Shown piece by piece: positions 9,939 to 21,623 of a stretch of DNA of 64,000 bases. The notes beneath the pieces are model-generated. The model did no database searches, was not told the origin of the DNA, and worked only from the letters and a program-made list of their open reading frames with translations. Source of the stretch: Gambelia wislizenii (taxonomy: Eukaryota; Chordata; Lepidosauria; Squamata; Crotaphytidae); assembly GCA_030847615.1 (NCBI GenBank), contig JAUMIR010000015.1, positions 7,271,501-7,335,500 of the forward strand, given 5' to 3'. Position numbers and translations under genes: made by a program. Every line of letters begins with the position of its first letter. The first letter of the stretch is position 1.

Positions 9939-12240
9939 GAAGATTGCCCAAAGTATGATTTGAATTAATGGAAGAATTCAACTTAGATGACCTATGGTCA
10001 AGGAAATACCAATAAGAGAAAGGATATACTTTCCACTCGGATGCACATAATTTGATGTCGAGGCTCGATATGATCTGGATATCAAAGATCTTACTCCCCA
10101 AGATAAGACGAATGGAAATAATACCTGTCAAAGACCTCCAAGACCCGTTGCAATGTGGGGAACGACTTGTCAATGTTACAAACATACAGCAGGACATTGT
10201 TCACACAAAGGGAGAGTTTATGTTCCCTCCCATTAAGCAAGGGGACTTTGACGTTAGAGTTCTGCCTGATCATAATAGCCAGGGCAAATAGTATTGGGGA
10301 TAAGGGGCACCCCTGCTTGGTTCCCCATTGCAGGGAATAGGCAGCAAGTCCATCCTGTTGACATGAATGAGTGCATGAGTCCTCGACTATGCACCCTTCA
10401 GGTAGTTAACAACTTTAGAACCAAACCCATTTCATTCAAGACATCAAAAAGATAGGGCCAATCTACACGGACAAATACCTTCAGGGCATCCAGGGAAATC
10501 AAGAAAGTTGGATGAGAGGAAAGTTTAGAATGTTGTATAATATTTAATATCCTTCTAATGGCATCAACCATTTTGCAACCAGGAATTAATCCTACCTGAT
10601 CTGGGTTTATATAGGAGGAAATTAATGTGTTAATTCTGTTTACCATTATGGCAGATAAAAAATTAAATTCTTGATTGATTAATGATATTGGCTGGAAAGC
10701 CCCTGTAGTAGGGCTGATCTGCACAGATTTCACGATGGGTATAATATGGGATTGCTTCCATGAATCTGGGGAATGAGAAGTGTCCAAGACTTCATTGTAT
10801 AAGTTAATCAAGTGGTGGTGGGGGTCAAGTCATCCTTAAGGAGTTTATAAAATTCTGAATTAAAACCATCTGGGCCAGGGACCTTTCCAGGATGCAAGTT
10901 ACAAAGGACCTGAGTAATATCTGTCAATGTAATAGGGCTGTTAAGGGTTGCTGCACATTCTGGGCATAGCTTTTTCAGGAAGAGAGATTTCACGAATGCA
11001 GACATGTCATGGACATTCCGCAGTGTAAAAGGATTCAAATTCTCCCAAAATTTCTTTTAAAACAGATGTCACTGTGCCTCTTTTGGTAGTGATGCTGGAA
11101 ATTAATTTTTTTCTCTGTCCCTTTTTAAACTAACCGAACCAGTAATTTAGAATTTTTGTTACTGTGATCATAATAATAAGCTCTGGTATACAGAAGGGCT
11201 GTTTGAATCTGATGGATGTCTAATTCCTGGAGTTCCCCTCTTTTCTTGTTGAGTAAGAACAAATCATTATCATTTTATATGTTTCTATGAATCTAGGACA
11301 ATTCTGCAAACTCCAGCAATAGTGAGGTTTCTTTGACAGTTTTATGTTTTTTCTGCTTCTCACCCTCCTGAATAAAGAGACCATGGAGCACTGCCTTCAT
11401 AGTGTTCCATAACAGGATTTCTGAAGTGTCCTACTGTCTGTTCTCTTCATAAAATAGTTTTAAACTGTTCCAAATTTTGGATTTAAATACAGCAACTAAA
11501 AGCAGTCTGGGGTTAAACCTCCAGATTCTAGTGGGGAAGGCATCTGGGTCCAGCATCCATGTCAACAGGAGGGGGGGCATGATCAGAGTGGAGGATATTT
11601 TCTATGGATACAGCTGCAATCTGAGTTAGGATTGATTTGTTGATGAAAAAATGTCAATTCTAGAATAAGATCTATGCACAGAGGAAAAAAAGGTATAAGA
11701 TTTTTCCATTGGGTGAAGTGTCTGCCAGGGATCAATCAGTCCCATGTGTAGTAGGGGTGCTTTGGGAACTAGAGGTGGCAGAGAAAAAATTTTATGAACT
11801 CAGAAGGATCTATCTAGAGTAGGGTGCAGAACTGCATTAGAATCTCCTCCCATGGTTACAAATGCCTTTGGCAAAACTGGCCAGCTTCTGGAAATATGAT
11901 TCCAAAAATTCTGTCATTTGGGGTGTAATAAGTGGATGAGGTATCTAAGCGGTTATGTAGGACCTTGCACCATTATATATCTGCCTTTCTTATCTCTTAT
12001 CAGATCATGAAGTTGAAAGGGGGTGCCCTTGTCCAAAATGATTGCAACCCCTAGGGATTTACCTGAACCGCCAGTGACAAATTAGTCGCCAAATCGAGAG
12101 GGGAATACTGATTTATTTATTTGTCTGATTGTGCATCAGAAGAAAGAGAACATTAGGCTTACGAGGATGAATTTCTTTAAGGATTTTTTTGGCACTTTAG
12201 TTGAGATCCTAGTCCTTTGACATTGAACGACAATATCTGA
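9939..12240 (-). pseudogene. L1 (second lineage) ORF2: endonuclease and RT
   Basis: The ORF2 start reads LSFNVKGLGS (about 12225-12195, compare LNVNGLNS of L1). Endonuclease blocks HMGLIDPWQTLHP and a damaged YTFF...SRID region fall at about 11760-11640. The RT begins GKVPGPDGFNSEFYKLL (about 10900-10850), then PISLINQEFNFLSAIMVNRI (about 10700-10640), DQVGLIPGCK and LISLDALKVF (normally the DAEKAFD block; the first catalytic Asp is in LDALKVF). The minus-strand ORFs 11038-10808 and 10811-10398 overlap and are frameshifted relative to each other. Function is lost. Confidence 0.8.
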
Positions 12241-12717
12241 GTATCGCCCATAGCTAATTATAAAGGAGGGCTGGAGATTATGTTTTTGCTGAAACCCAAA
12301 TCTAGTGAGCTGTCACATCAGTAGGGGCCAGAGACATGCAAAATATCCCGCAACCCATACAAATACAATTAATTTAAGGCTGACATACCCCTTCTCCCAA
12401 CAAGACTTAAAATCACTACATACATAAACAACACAGAAAAACAACAACAATGTAACCAGAAGGAGGGAGGCCACTGAGACGATCGCCTCCTGATTGAACA
12501 CCCATATCAGTCCGATCACCTTTGGAGTGCCAAAAAATGCAGCGGGGATGGCATAAAGTTCAGCTGCTTCATTTCTTGCAAAAAGTGGTGAAAAAGTAGC
12601 ATAAGTTGGAGTAAGCATGAGCGTGATTGGAAAAGTATGCTTGGACAATTGACAATCCTGCAGCCATTCTTTAAAGTCTACCAGAGAGTGGTAGAGTGAG
12701 GCTGCACCAAGGGCGAG

Positions 12718-13145
12718 AGCGAGAGCTGTCAAGATTCCCAGTCTCTTCAAAAGAGACTGCAGAAGAAGCTCTTGGTGAGCCAGCAATGGCGACAAACTTG
12801 TTGTTTGTTAGAAGATGGTGACAGTGGAACAGTATGCCTGCCAATCCCTGTAGGGGAGCCCAGAAGGATAACAGGGGTAGAATCACTCTGCAGAGTTGTA
12901 TTAAAGGGGGAGGAGAGCTGTCAGAGCTCCCAGTCTGTTGAGCGATGGTTGACAGTTGATAGAAGTATTAAAAAAGTATTTAACTGAACTTGAAGAAAGG
13001 CTCCTGAAGAGCCAGCAATGGAGGTGTCCTTGTTGTTTAGCAGAGGACGATGACAAAATGACAATATGGCCACCACTCTCCATCCAAGAGCCCATAAAGA
13101 TATAAAAGGGGGTCCCACAAAGATCATCCTCAAGGGGTCCTCTGT
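12718..13145 (-). repeat. Diverged ~190-bp tandem duplication in the L1 ORF1-ORF2 spacer
   Basis: Unit 1 starts at about 12718 (GAGAGCTGTCAAGATTCCC...GAGCCAGCAATGG...TTGTTGTTTG) and unit 2 at about 12909 (GAGAGCTGTCAGAGCTCCC...GAGCCAGCAATGG...TTGTTGTTTA). Their minus-strand translations align as well, for example NNKFVAIAGSPRA with NNKDTSIAGSSGA. An internal spacer is longer in unit 2. The duplication lies between the presumed ORF1 and ORF2. Confidence 0.7.
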
Positions 13146-13249
13146 TCTCATCAAGTAGGTCTCTTGTCCTTTTTCTGCTGAGCAACTGTCCAGTCTGCCT
13201 CATCCCGAGTAGAAGAGGCTGGTTGTTCCTTCCTAATTTCTAATTTCAA

Positions 13250-14060
13250 GTAATTAGGAACCTGGATGTCTAGAACAAGTAATATGTCAGAAGCTGTATT
13301 TTCGTAGTGGCAGACATGACAGAGTTCCCTTTTGTGACTGTGATCCTAAATGGAAATCCTCAATGATATTTTATGCCAGCCCCCACCAAGAGAGAGGTAA
13401 GGGGTTTGAAGGTTCTCCATTTTTGTAGGATCTCTGGGGAGGCATCCTGGAAGATCGAGATGGGTTTCCCGTTAAAGGTAAGGGGAGCTAGGTCATTTAG
13501 CTTAGAGGCTACCTGCATCTTCTTAGAAAAAGGAAAATCTCAGGAGAATGTCTCAGGGAAGTCTTTGGGCCAATGGGGCGGGGGGGACAAGTGATCTGTG
13601 TGCTCTCTCAATATCACCTTCTCTAATATTCAGGCTGGGCACAGATCATTAATCCAAGTGACCAAAAAGCTTTTGAGGTCCATCTGTTCTGTCCTCTCCT
13701 CAAGCCCACGAAGGCAGATGTTAAGACACCTGCTCTTAATTTCCAGGTCATCAGCCTTGTCCATTAGATATTGATTAGATTCCTCTAAACATCAATTACA
13801 AGGGTCTAACGCTAATGTTGCCTGTAGTGCCTCAGAGGCAGTGTTCTCTATAGCCGTGACATTACCTGTCAAATCCAACAGCTTTGCTTCTGTGAAGGTC
13901 TGCTATGAACAGTTCTCTCTGTTTCTGTAGCTGAGGTGAGATGTCCAGTTCCATATCTGGCTGGGGTTCGGGACGATTCCCCTTCCCTGCCTTGTTCGGG
14001 ACTGGAGCCAGCTTTCAGTATCATTATCAGGGCCATGTGTAAGAAGGGGCCGTCATTTCT
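13250..14060 (-). pseudogene. L1 (second lineage) ORF1-like region
   Basis: The minus-strand frame at about 13740-13625 reads DKADDLEIKSRCLNICLRGL followed by EERTEQMDLKSFL. This matches the end of the coiled coil and start of the RNA-recognition domain of L1 ORF1 (pattern D.E.R.RR.N.RI.G.PE). ORF1 proteins bind L1 RNA as trimers. Other segments are degenerate with multiple stops, so the limits are approximate. Confidence 0.6.
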
Positions 14061-14140
14061 TGGCCACTGAATAGTAATCCGAAATTGTTTGCTCAGCCAG
14101 ACGTTTGACCCTTTGCATTAATAAGGGTGCCCAAATTGAA

Positions 14141-15544
14141 GTAATTTGACAGTTATTTACTCCATTTTTATTAATATTTTGCAAGATTCAGGAGGAGCAC
14201 AACAACTACACAACCACCATAGCCAATTGCTAGCTCCGCCCCCCCCTCATAAAAATGTTTTTTTATTGGAAAATAAACATGGAAGCATTCACACATACTC
14301 ACACTCACTAGAACCCACCCAAGGCTAATGAAGAATTAAGGCAGAAAGATTTGGATAGAGGAATAGATGTGAGGAGAGATGGGCAATAATTACCAGTCTG
14401 AAGAGCAGAAGTTCGTGCAACAAAGAGAACTCAGATGGGAAAGTGAGGGTGCCACAGCAGTATGGCAGAGTGATGGTGTTTGAAGAACTGTGCACACATG
14501 ACTATTATTTGGAATTAATAGTTATATACCCAATTTTGTATCCTGGAGGGTGTCTGAGTGTAAAAACAATGCTTGGGTATGCTAAACATAGTTAAACAAA
14601 GGAAATTACAACTTTGTTAATTGCTGCTAATGGTTGGAATATTAAGGTTGATGGGTTTATGGCAGTCTCCTTATTGTGGGAGAGGATTGGTGCAAGGAAA
14701 AACATTTGCAGGGATAATGGGTGTTCCTGTCACTGTTTGTCTTGAAGCATGATTCACTGCCAAGAGCATCCAAGAAGGGATTAGCACATTCCACTTTGAT
14801 CACTGACCCTAAGGGGCTCTGCTTAATTCCATCTTGGGTGTGTTTGATGGTAATTTCCAAGACATCTTCATTAGGTCCTTGGTAACTTTCACTTGAACCT
14901 ACTTTGGTCTGTTTTGGTCTACCTAGCCCTCATGAGAATATCCAATATTGGCAAATTATGAATTATTAGAGGGAGGTAGTGTAAGGCCAGGTAACAAGAG
15001 TGCAGCATAGGCATGAAGGTCAAACCCAGAAAGCAACGGTAAAAACCTTGTGGCCACTCACTTATCAAGTTCTTAGAGGAAGACGCTGAGAAGAACTGTT
15101 GGAAATATCTGCATTTTTGCATTTATACAATTCAGAGGGTGTTAAGTCAGCCCGCAATCATCTTAGACTCTGAATATCTCCTAATCCTTGAGGAATCCCT
15201 CCTCCACCTGACTGGCCAACAGGTGTAGCCTACATCTGTCACCTCCTTCCATTTTCAGGGACATATTCCTTTTCAAGTTTGTGAGTCAGAATTCAGAGAT
15301 GGCCTTTCATTTCTGAAAATTATAGGCCTGGTTTGGAAATGTTCTTACATCGCCAAAAGCATCCTCAGTGTGTTTTAATTAATTCACACTTTCTTTGGTG
15401 TTACAGTTACATACCAAAATCTCCAGACAAAGCTAGGAAAGCCCACTGTTCAAATCAATGTAGATCAGCAAACAGGAACTATCAACTTTTCTAGTGAGCC
15501 ATCTTGTTTCTTCACATTTCCAAATCTAATTTAATTTGATAAAA
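14141..15544. other. No gene; possible 3' end of an unclassified retroelement
   Basis: On the minus strand, CAATAAAAAAACATTTTT at about 14245-14275 looks like a polyadenylation signal plus A-run, so an old minus-strand retroelement may extend rightwards from there. Otherwise only short random ORFs are seen. Confidence 0.35.
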
Positions 15545-15905
15545 ATAAAATGTAACCTATCCCCCTCCCTTATTGTTACATGAAAGTAAGCCTCCTGCAA
15601 GTGCAGCTTGGTGAACACATTTTCTGTCTTTCATAAATGGGATAGGGTACTCATTTGAGATGTACATAGTGTTTAACCCATGAAAGTGTGTAACCAATTT
15701 CAGAATCCCATATTTCTTCTTCTGGAAAAATATTGGAGCTGCCATGGGGGCGGTAGCAGGGCATATGAATCCCCATGCCAAGTTCTTATCAAAGAACTCC
15801 TGGAACTCTGCCATTTCCTTAGTAATAGTAAATTAAATACAATTCAAGCTTAGGTAGTTTAGCTTCCGGCTCAAGTTCAATTGCACAATCCAACTTTCTT
15901 TTTCA
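15545..15905 (-). pseudogene. Ty3/gypsy RT fragment
   Basis: The minus-strand frame 15814-15557 reads MAEFQEFFDKNLAWGF...PATAPMAAPIFFQKKKYG...LNTMYISNEYPIPF, the N-terminal RT block of Ty3/gypsy pol (pattern FIDKNLA.GFIRPS.SP..AP..F..KKDG..R...DYR.LN..T..N.YP.P). Flanking sequence at 15840-15900 (AATTGCACAATCCAA) parallels the gypsy element at 58395-58410. Frameshifted at both ends. This element reverse-transcribes an LTR-retrotransposon genome; here it is a scrap. Confidence 0.8.
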
Positions 15906-17366
15906 GTAAAAACCTCCCTCAAGTCCACATAGCCCATGCTATGTACAAATCCCACTTTTCTCTACTACTCCCAGAATCTCAGCCCCTCCTCTCGGTACTA
16001 CACTTTCTGCAGTCACCCCTTTTCTAGAGCTGTGACAGTTAGTGTGCATGTGTGCATGACACTCAGGTTTGGGAAAACACATTAATAAATGTTGATTATA
16101 AAATTTATGCATCAATCTTAGCAAATAGATTCAAATCAATTTTATAGGATATTATACAGAAAAATAAAGATGGATTCCTACCAAAATGACAAATTAGTGA
16201 GAACATTAGAACAGTTATTAATGCAATAGAATATTTAAATTACCATAATGAAATTAAAGGAACTTTAATTTTCCTCGATGCTGAGAAAGCCTTTGATAAC
16301 TTAAATTGGATGTTCTTATTAAAAGTAATTGGAAAAAATGGGTTTAGGGGATAATATCTACAAGTGGATTCAGGCAACTTATTCTAAACAAACTGCTAAA
16401 TTAATAATTAATGGGAAAACATCAGATGTGGTAGAAATTGAAAGGGGGATGTCCACTCTCACCATTATTATTTATATTAGTTCTAGAAGTTCTTAACAAT
16501 GGGATAAGAAAAGATGAAGAGATAAGAAGTATCAAAGTAAGAAAAGAAAAAATTAAGTTGAAGGCATTTGCGGATGATATGGTTATGATGTTAGAAAACC
16601 CTGTATCAGGAATTAGGCCTCTCTTACAAAAATTTAGAGAGTTTGGTAAGTGTTCTGGTTTCAAAATTAATACTGATAAGACAAAAATAATAGCTAAGAA
16701 TTTTAGAAGAATCAGATAAGAAAAAAAAGAATTAATGGATTTTGAAATAGTTTAAAAAGTAAGATACTTAGGGATAAACTTAACAACCAAAACTCAACAG
16801 CTATTTGAAAATAATTATGTAAAGGTTTGGCAAGAAATTAAGAAAGATTTATATAGATGGAAGGATATGAGATTATCATTATTAGGTAGAATTTTGGTCA
16901 TAAAAATGAATGTATTATCCAAATTCATGTTTCTTTTCCAAATGATACCAATCATACTTACAAATAAGATTTTACTTGACTGGCAAAAAGAATTAGCTAA
17001 ATTTGTATGGGCGGGCAAGAAACCAAGAATAAAATGGAGGTTATTGACAGATGCCAGGGAAAGAGAAAGATTAAGTATTCCCGATTAAAATTATATTATG
17101 AGGCAACATGCTTGACTTAGTTGAAATGATGGATAGTATTGGATAATATGAGAGAACAAGAATTAGAAGGTCATGAACTAAGAATGGGTTGGTATGGATA
17201 TGGTACAGGAAACTGAATGTAAATGTAGAATTAAAAAATCATATTATTAGAAGATCGTTAATAAGAATCTGGCAGAAATAGAAAGAAAGGATAAATTTGA
17301 AAATTCCAATCTGGCTTTTGCCCCAGGAAGCTGTTTGCAAATGAGAATTAAAAAATAACTAGTTGG

Positions 17367-17556
17367 ACTTGGTATACCATACACCATTTAAAAACTCTCT
17401 CCAAAATGCCCAGTAGACCTCACAGATTGAGTGATAGGAGTGCATTGTAAGATAGAGAGGGAATTTGCATGTGGGTGGTGATTGGTTGGGTGTGGGTTGG
17501 GTGTGTTTCCTAAGCAGCCAAACAGCACACTGGAAAGGCAACATACCCAAGAGAAT

Positions 17557-17593
<37 letters not shown>

Positions 17594-17608
17594 GATAGAT
17601 AGATAGAT

Positions 17609-17650
<42 letters not shown>
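17367..17650. mobile_element. Unidentified insert with (GATA)n end inside L1
   Basis: About 280 bp interrupt the L1 frame. Similar sequences ATAACTAGTTGG (about 17355-17366) and ATAACTGGTTAAC (about 17648-17660) flank it and may be a decayed target-site duplication. The insert ends in a long (GATA)n tract. No known SINE head or LINE tail was recognised. Confidence 0.5.
17556..17650. repeat. Microsatellite (GATA)n
   Basis: About 95 bp of GATA tetranucleotides with two AAGATA interruptions (near 17590 and 17608). Confidence 0.97.
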
Positions 17651-17651
<1 letters not shown>

Positions 17652-17795
17652 CTGGTTAACCTACAAGGACATAATGGTGAAAAACTGGGCAAAATGAGTG
17701 ATTAAAGAAAGACAAAGAGTTAGAAAAAGAAGGTATTAATCTGCAATGGATAGCATATCAGCAATTGAAATTTGCTGCAATTGAAAATTGCCCCA

Positions 17796-18394
17796 GTAGG
17801 AGATGTGCCATCCCCCCGGACATGACCTCTCCCTCTCTTGGCCATTGTAACACCATGTGGTGGGATTAGGAAACTCGAGTTTATGTTTTCAGGGAGACAG
17901 TTAGATTTTAAAAAAAAGGTTATGAAGTTATGAGAAGGTTTACTTTTGAAACTTTTTAACTGGTTGTGTTAATCAATTGGCTAACTAGCAGAGTTGCCTT
18001 GTTTGGGGTATTTAGTTGTGCCTAGAACCTTTTCTAAAAAGGATAATTCCTGAAAAAAGACTGCCAACTCCTTTAACCACCAAAATTGAAACATAGTGTC
18101 AGTTGTGGGCTATAGCAAACAGTATGAGTTGCCCCTATTAGAGGTTATTGAAGAGTGAAATGCAATGGGTATATATGCAGGTTTGATATTTTGTTTCTGT
18201 TACTACTCATGGCATTTTGATGAATGCACCCTGTTTCTGTGTGAAGGGGAATAAGTGGACACAGTCACACCAGCATCAAAGTCAGGAATAAATGGTCTTT
18301 ATTGTACACATATCCTTTTTTAAAATTGGCAAAATTTATGTCTACACAGTCTCACATGTTAAATGGATTTGTAATTTGTTCACTGGAAAACCCA
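17796..18394. other. No recognised gene
   Basis: No coding region or classified repeat. GGAATAAATGG...TCTTTATTG at about 18280-18302 could be the polyadenylation zone of an old LTR, but nothing supports this further. Confidence 0.35.
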
Positions 18395-19419
18395 AAGGGT
18401 GCTCAGCAGTGGTTCCTCTTCGTCTTGGAAAGATGTGACCAGTGGGGTGCTACAGGGTTCGGTCCTGGGCCTAGTGCTATTCAACATCTTTATCAATGAC
18501 TTGGATGAGGGAATTAGGGGCATACTTATCAAATTTGCAGATGACACCAAATTAGGAGGAGTAGCTAATACCCTAGAGGACAGGATCAAAATTCAAAATG
18601 ACCTGGATAGACTAGAGAGCTGGGCCAAAGCTAACAAAATGAAATTCAATATGGAGAAATGTAAGGTACTGCACTTAGGGTGGTAAAAATGAAATGCATA
18701 GATATAGGATTGGGGAGACCTTGCTGAACAAGACTATGTGTGAAAGGGATCTAGGTGTCCTAGTAGACCACAAGTTGAACATGAGTCTACAGTGTGATGC
18801 GGCAACTAAAAAGGCCAATGCGATTTTGGGCTGCATCAATAGAAGTATAGTGTCTAGATCAAGGGAAGTCATAGTGCCACTGTATTCTGTCTTGGTCAGG
18901 CCTCACCTAGAATACTGTGTCCAGTTCTGGGCACCACAATTCAAAAAGGATATTGACAAATTGGAGCGTGTCCAGAGAAGGATGACTAAAATGGTGAAAG
19001 GTCTGGAAGCCATGCCTTATGAGGAGAGACTTAGGGAGCTGGGTATGTTTAGCCTGGAAAAAAGATGGTTGAGGGGTGATATGATAGCCCTGTTTAAGTA
19101 TTTGAAGGGGTGTCACGTTAAGGATGGACCAAGCTTGTTTTCTGCTGCTCCAGAGACTAGAACACGGAGCGATGGATGCAAGTGCCAGGAACAGACATTC
19201 CACCTCAACATTAGGAGGAACTTTTTGACAGTCAGAGCTGTTTGGCAGTGGAACACACTCCCTCGGAGCATGGTGGGGTCTCCTTCCTTGGAGGTCTTTA
19301 AACAGAGGCTGGATGGCCATCTGTCAGGGATCCTTTGAGTGTGTATTCCTGCATGGCAGGGGGTTGGACTGGATGGCCCTTGTGGTCTTTTCCATCTTTA
19401 CAATTCTATGATTCTATAA
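18395..19419 (+). mobile_element. CR1 LINE, 5'-truncated, complete 3' end
   Basis: Two adjacent frames, 18399-18686 and 18694-19338, cover the CR1 RT from block 4 to the C-terminus. Motifs are [19 protein letters not shown], the catalytic FADDTKLGG, then [52 protein letters not shown] and FKQRLDGHL. A 1-nt frameshift near 18686 joins the two. The element ends in ATTCTATGATTCTATA, the CR1 3' octamer repeat, 1-2 nt from the stop codon of the Harbinger transposase on the other strand. Confidence 0.95.
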
Positions 19420-19420
19420 T

Positions 19421-20842
19421 TTAGTTCCCTCTTTGGTTATGCAGCTGCCAAAAATACTCTTTTAAAGTGTCCCACACAGCCTCCCCCTGAGCTTTCTTTA
19501 TAGCGTTGTCATTAACCAAAGGAGCTCCCAGCATGTGAAGCACAAACCTCTGAACCCGTCTGGTAGGATCCTCCAGGATTTTATCTTTGGTTTCTCATAT
19601 ATTATGGAGAATCACACATGAACATATCACAGAACACACATTTTCCTCTGCCACTTCTATACAGTATCGTAATGCTCTTCAACGCACCTTGAGATGACTG
19701 AAACACCTCTCCACCATAGAACAAACCTTGTTATGGTACTTGTTGTACAGTCTCTGTTTATTATTTGTGGACCCCCTATATGGTGTAAGTAGCCAATTCC
19801 TGATCAGGTATGCTCCATCAACCAGGGTGAGAGGAACTATTTGCCACCCCATTGTAGTTATTGTAGGGCTGCCAGGCACAAATATGCCTGCCTCCATAGT
19901 TTCAAAAAAACAAAACAAAACAGAGTTCCTTAGCATCTGAGCATCATGATTTTTGCTGTTCCAACCGATCTCCGCATCAGTAAAAACCCCTCTGTGATCA
20001 CAGGTACCTTGAAGAAGCACACTCTACCTATTCTTCCTGTTAATAAATTCATTTCCTTGGCGTACAGGAGGGATAATGTTAACGTGACATCCATCTAGGC
20101 ATGCAACTACTTGTGGGTACCCAAGGGCAGCAAAGGTATCCATTACCTGTTAAAGAACACAGGAAAATAAATAAATAAACATTCCCTTTGGGCATGGCCA
20201 AATATGATTAATCGATTACACACAGCATTAAGTAAAGTGCATCATGAAAGAAAGGATAGTATTCATTACACTGTGCACTTGCTGTCCATCTGTTGTCCCA
20301 ATGAAATGGGTTAAGGATAATTTCCAAGTTATCACTAAACAGTATCCATAGCTCAACATGTGTGACTACTCGGATTTTCACAATACATCTACCTTTTTTT
20401 TTAATTGTCTATGGTGTCCCAGGAAAACTTTCAGCTCCAGAAGTAACTTCTCCATTGTGAGTACGACCTCAACAAAGATGTTACACACCATGGGTCTCCC
20501 AACACCAAACAGCTGGCAAGCACCCGTGTAAGAGTATTGATGGATGAGAAGAAAAATGGCTATTGTGAGGCGCTTCTCCACTGGAATAGCTTTTCTCATG
20601 TTGGTGTCCACTTTGGCTATCTCAGATGGAGAATATACACAAGTTTCATGAAAAGGAAATGCGGCATCCTGAAATATTGTATCCAACATTTGTCGGACCA
20701 GATACACATTACAAATTTCTCCCACACTCATCTGTAGTTGGGTACACCCACCACTGCTGTAAACGGGGATATGGGCGAAGAAACAGATGTAACTCGGAGG
20801 AGCTGATGGTTTCAAAATGGATGGACTCAGGACCAAGGTCAT
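19421..20842 (-). pseudogene. PIF/Harbinger transposase, two exons, one premature stop
   Basis: A DDE transposase of the Harbinger family. Exon 1 (20842-20393) encodes the N-terminal region, including SYTGACQLFGVGRPMVCNI, a helix-turn-helix-like block. A 246-bp intron (20392-20147) has GT at 20392-20391 and a TTTAACAG acceptor; splicing keeps phase 0. Exon 2 (20146-19421) opens VMDTFAALGYPQVVACLDGC, giving the first catalytic Asp (LDG). It continues with SKNHDAQMLRNS, LVDGAYLI (second Asp) and MVERCFSHLKVR (catalytic Glu), and ends ...WDTLKEYFWQLHNQRGN. A single in-frame TAG (20024-20026) interrupts it where the family has a codon before SV.LQ. No second ORF was found nearby. Confidence 0.85.
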
Positions 20843-21420
20843 TTGATGAAAGGAAGTCTAAACGAAGAAGGAGCTGAACAATACAGATCATCCATCTTTG
20901 GTATTTGAGATGAAACTACCTCTGCAACGTTGCATGATATCCCCTCAAGAGTACAGAGGTAACCAAAATGGTGGCAATGTTCTGCTCCATACTTCCAGTA
21001 ATGGCATTCCGGTTAATCAAAGAATTAAAAAACAGCTATGATGCTGTCCTGTATTGTCCAAGATCTAGCTAATCGCTACGCCCGTGGTGGGAAACTGCAC
21101 CAGAAACATGTCGTACGATTCTTGAAAAAACAAGGAATCGCATCCTTGAATGACAGCTAAAAAATAAATAAATCCCAGGACCATCAATGTGTGTAAAAAA
21201 CAACAACAAAAAACGGGATAGTTTTAGTGGGAGAGGAGACATATCACGGGACGTGATGACCTGTAAACAGTGATCCCGTGATATCCAGTTCAGAGATTAA
21301 AATTGTTTAAACAATTGGGGACGAATTTGGGATCAAGACATCCTGGGATGCCCTGTGAAAATAAAAAGCATCTAATTGGCACCCCGGAGGGGGCCAGAGA
21401 AACCTAACACTACTGGGAAT
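20843..21420 (-). other. Harbinger 5' region with hairpin
   Basis: Sequence upstream of the transposase start. It contains a perfect 11-bp inverted repeat, ATATCACGGGA (21241-21251) and TCCCGTGATAT (21274-21284). A matching terminal inverted repeat on the other side of the transposase was not found; CR1 insertion may have removed it. Confidence 0.5.
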
Positions 21421-21585
21421 TTCACAGCTTGGGAGCAGTCAGCAAGAAGCTTCTCTCCCATATCATCACCTATGAGACACATTCAGGGGTAGCTATGTTG
21501 GCTATGCAGAAAAAAAAAATCCAAATTCCACAGAAAAGGGATACCTTCATTAGCCATCCAAATGCAAAATATGATACAAGTTTCA

Positions 21586-21587
21586 AA

Positions 21588-21623
<36 letters not shown>

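Larger units (their letters stand above)
9939..14140 (-). mobile_element. L1 element of a second lineage, ORF1 plus endonuclease/RT
   Basis: The minus strand carries, from right to left, an ORF1-like region (about 14060-13250), a spacer with a tandem duplication (13145-12718), an ORF2 endonuclease start (about 12240) and RT (11038-10398), ending abruptly at about 9939 against Penelope sequence. It is distinct from the L1 family at 1-4287 and 25010-32000 and more decayed. The missing C-terminus and poly(A) are plausibly those at 6243-7187, with 7190-9930 inserted or rearranged between. The right (5') boundary near 14140 is uncertain. Confidence 0.75.
16072..17795 (+). mobile_element. L1 RT fragment, interrupted by an unidentified insert
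   Basis: A piece of L1 ORF2 of the same lineage as 25010-32000. Frames give DYKIYASILANRFKSIL (about 16090-16140), LIFLDAEKAFDNLNW (about 16266-16310), CPLSPLLFILVLEVLNN (about 16447-16497) and the catalytic FADDMVMMLENP (about 16564-16600). Then come SGFKINTDKTKI and WQKELAKFVWAGKKPRIKWR (about 16980-17040). It resumes after the insert at about 17650 (NWLTYKDIM). It is truncated at both ends and carries many stops. Confidence 0.87.

Noticed and set aside
12313..12795. 160-codon minus-strand ORF with hydrophobic stretches, resembling a membrane protein
   Set aside because: It lies in the spacer of a decayed L1 between ORF1- and ORF2-like regions and overlaps the tandem duplication; no family pattern is recognisable.
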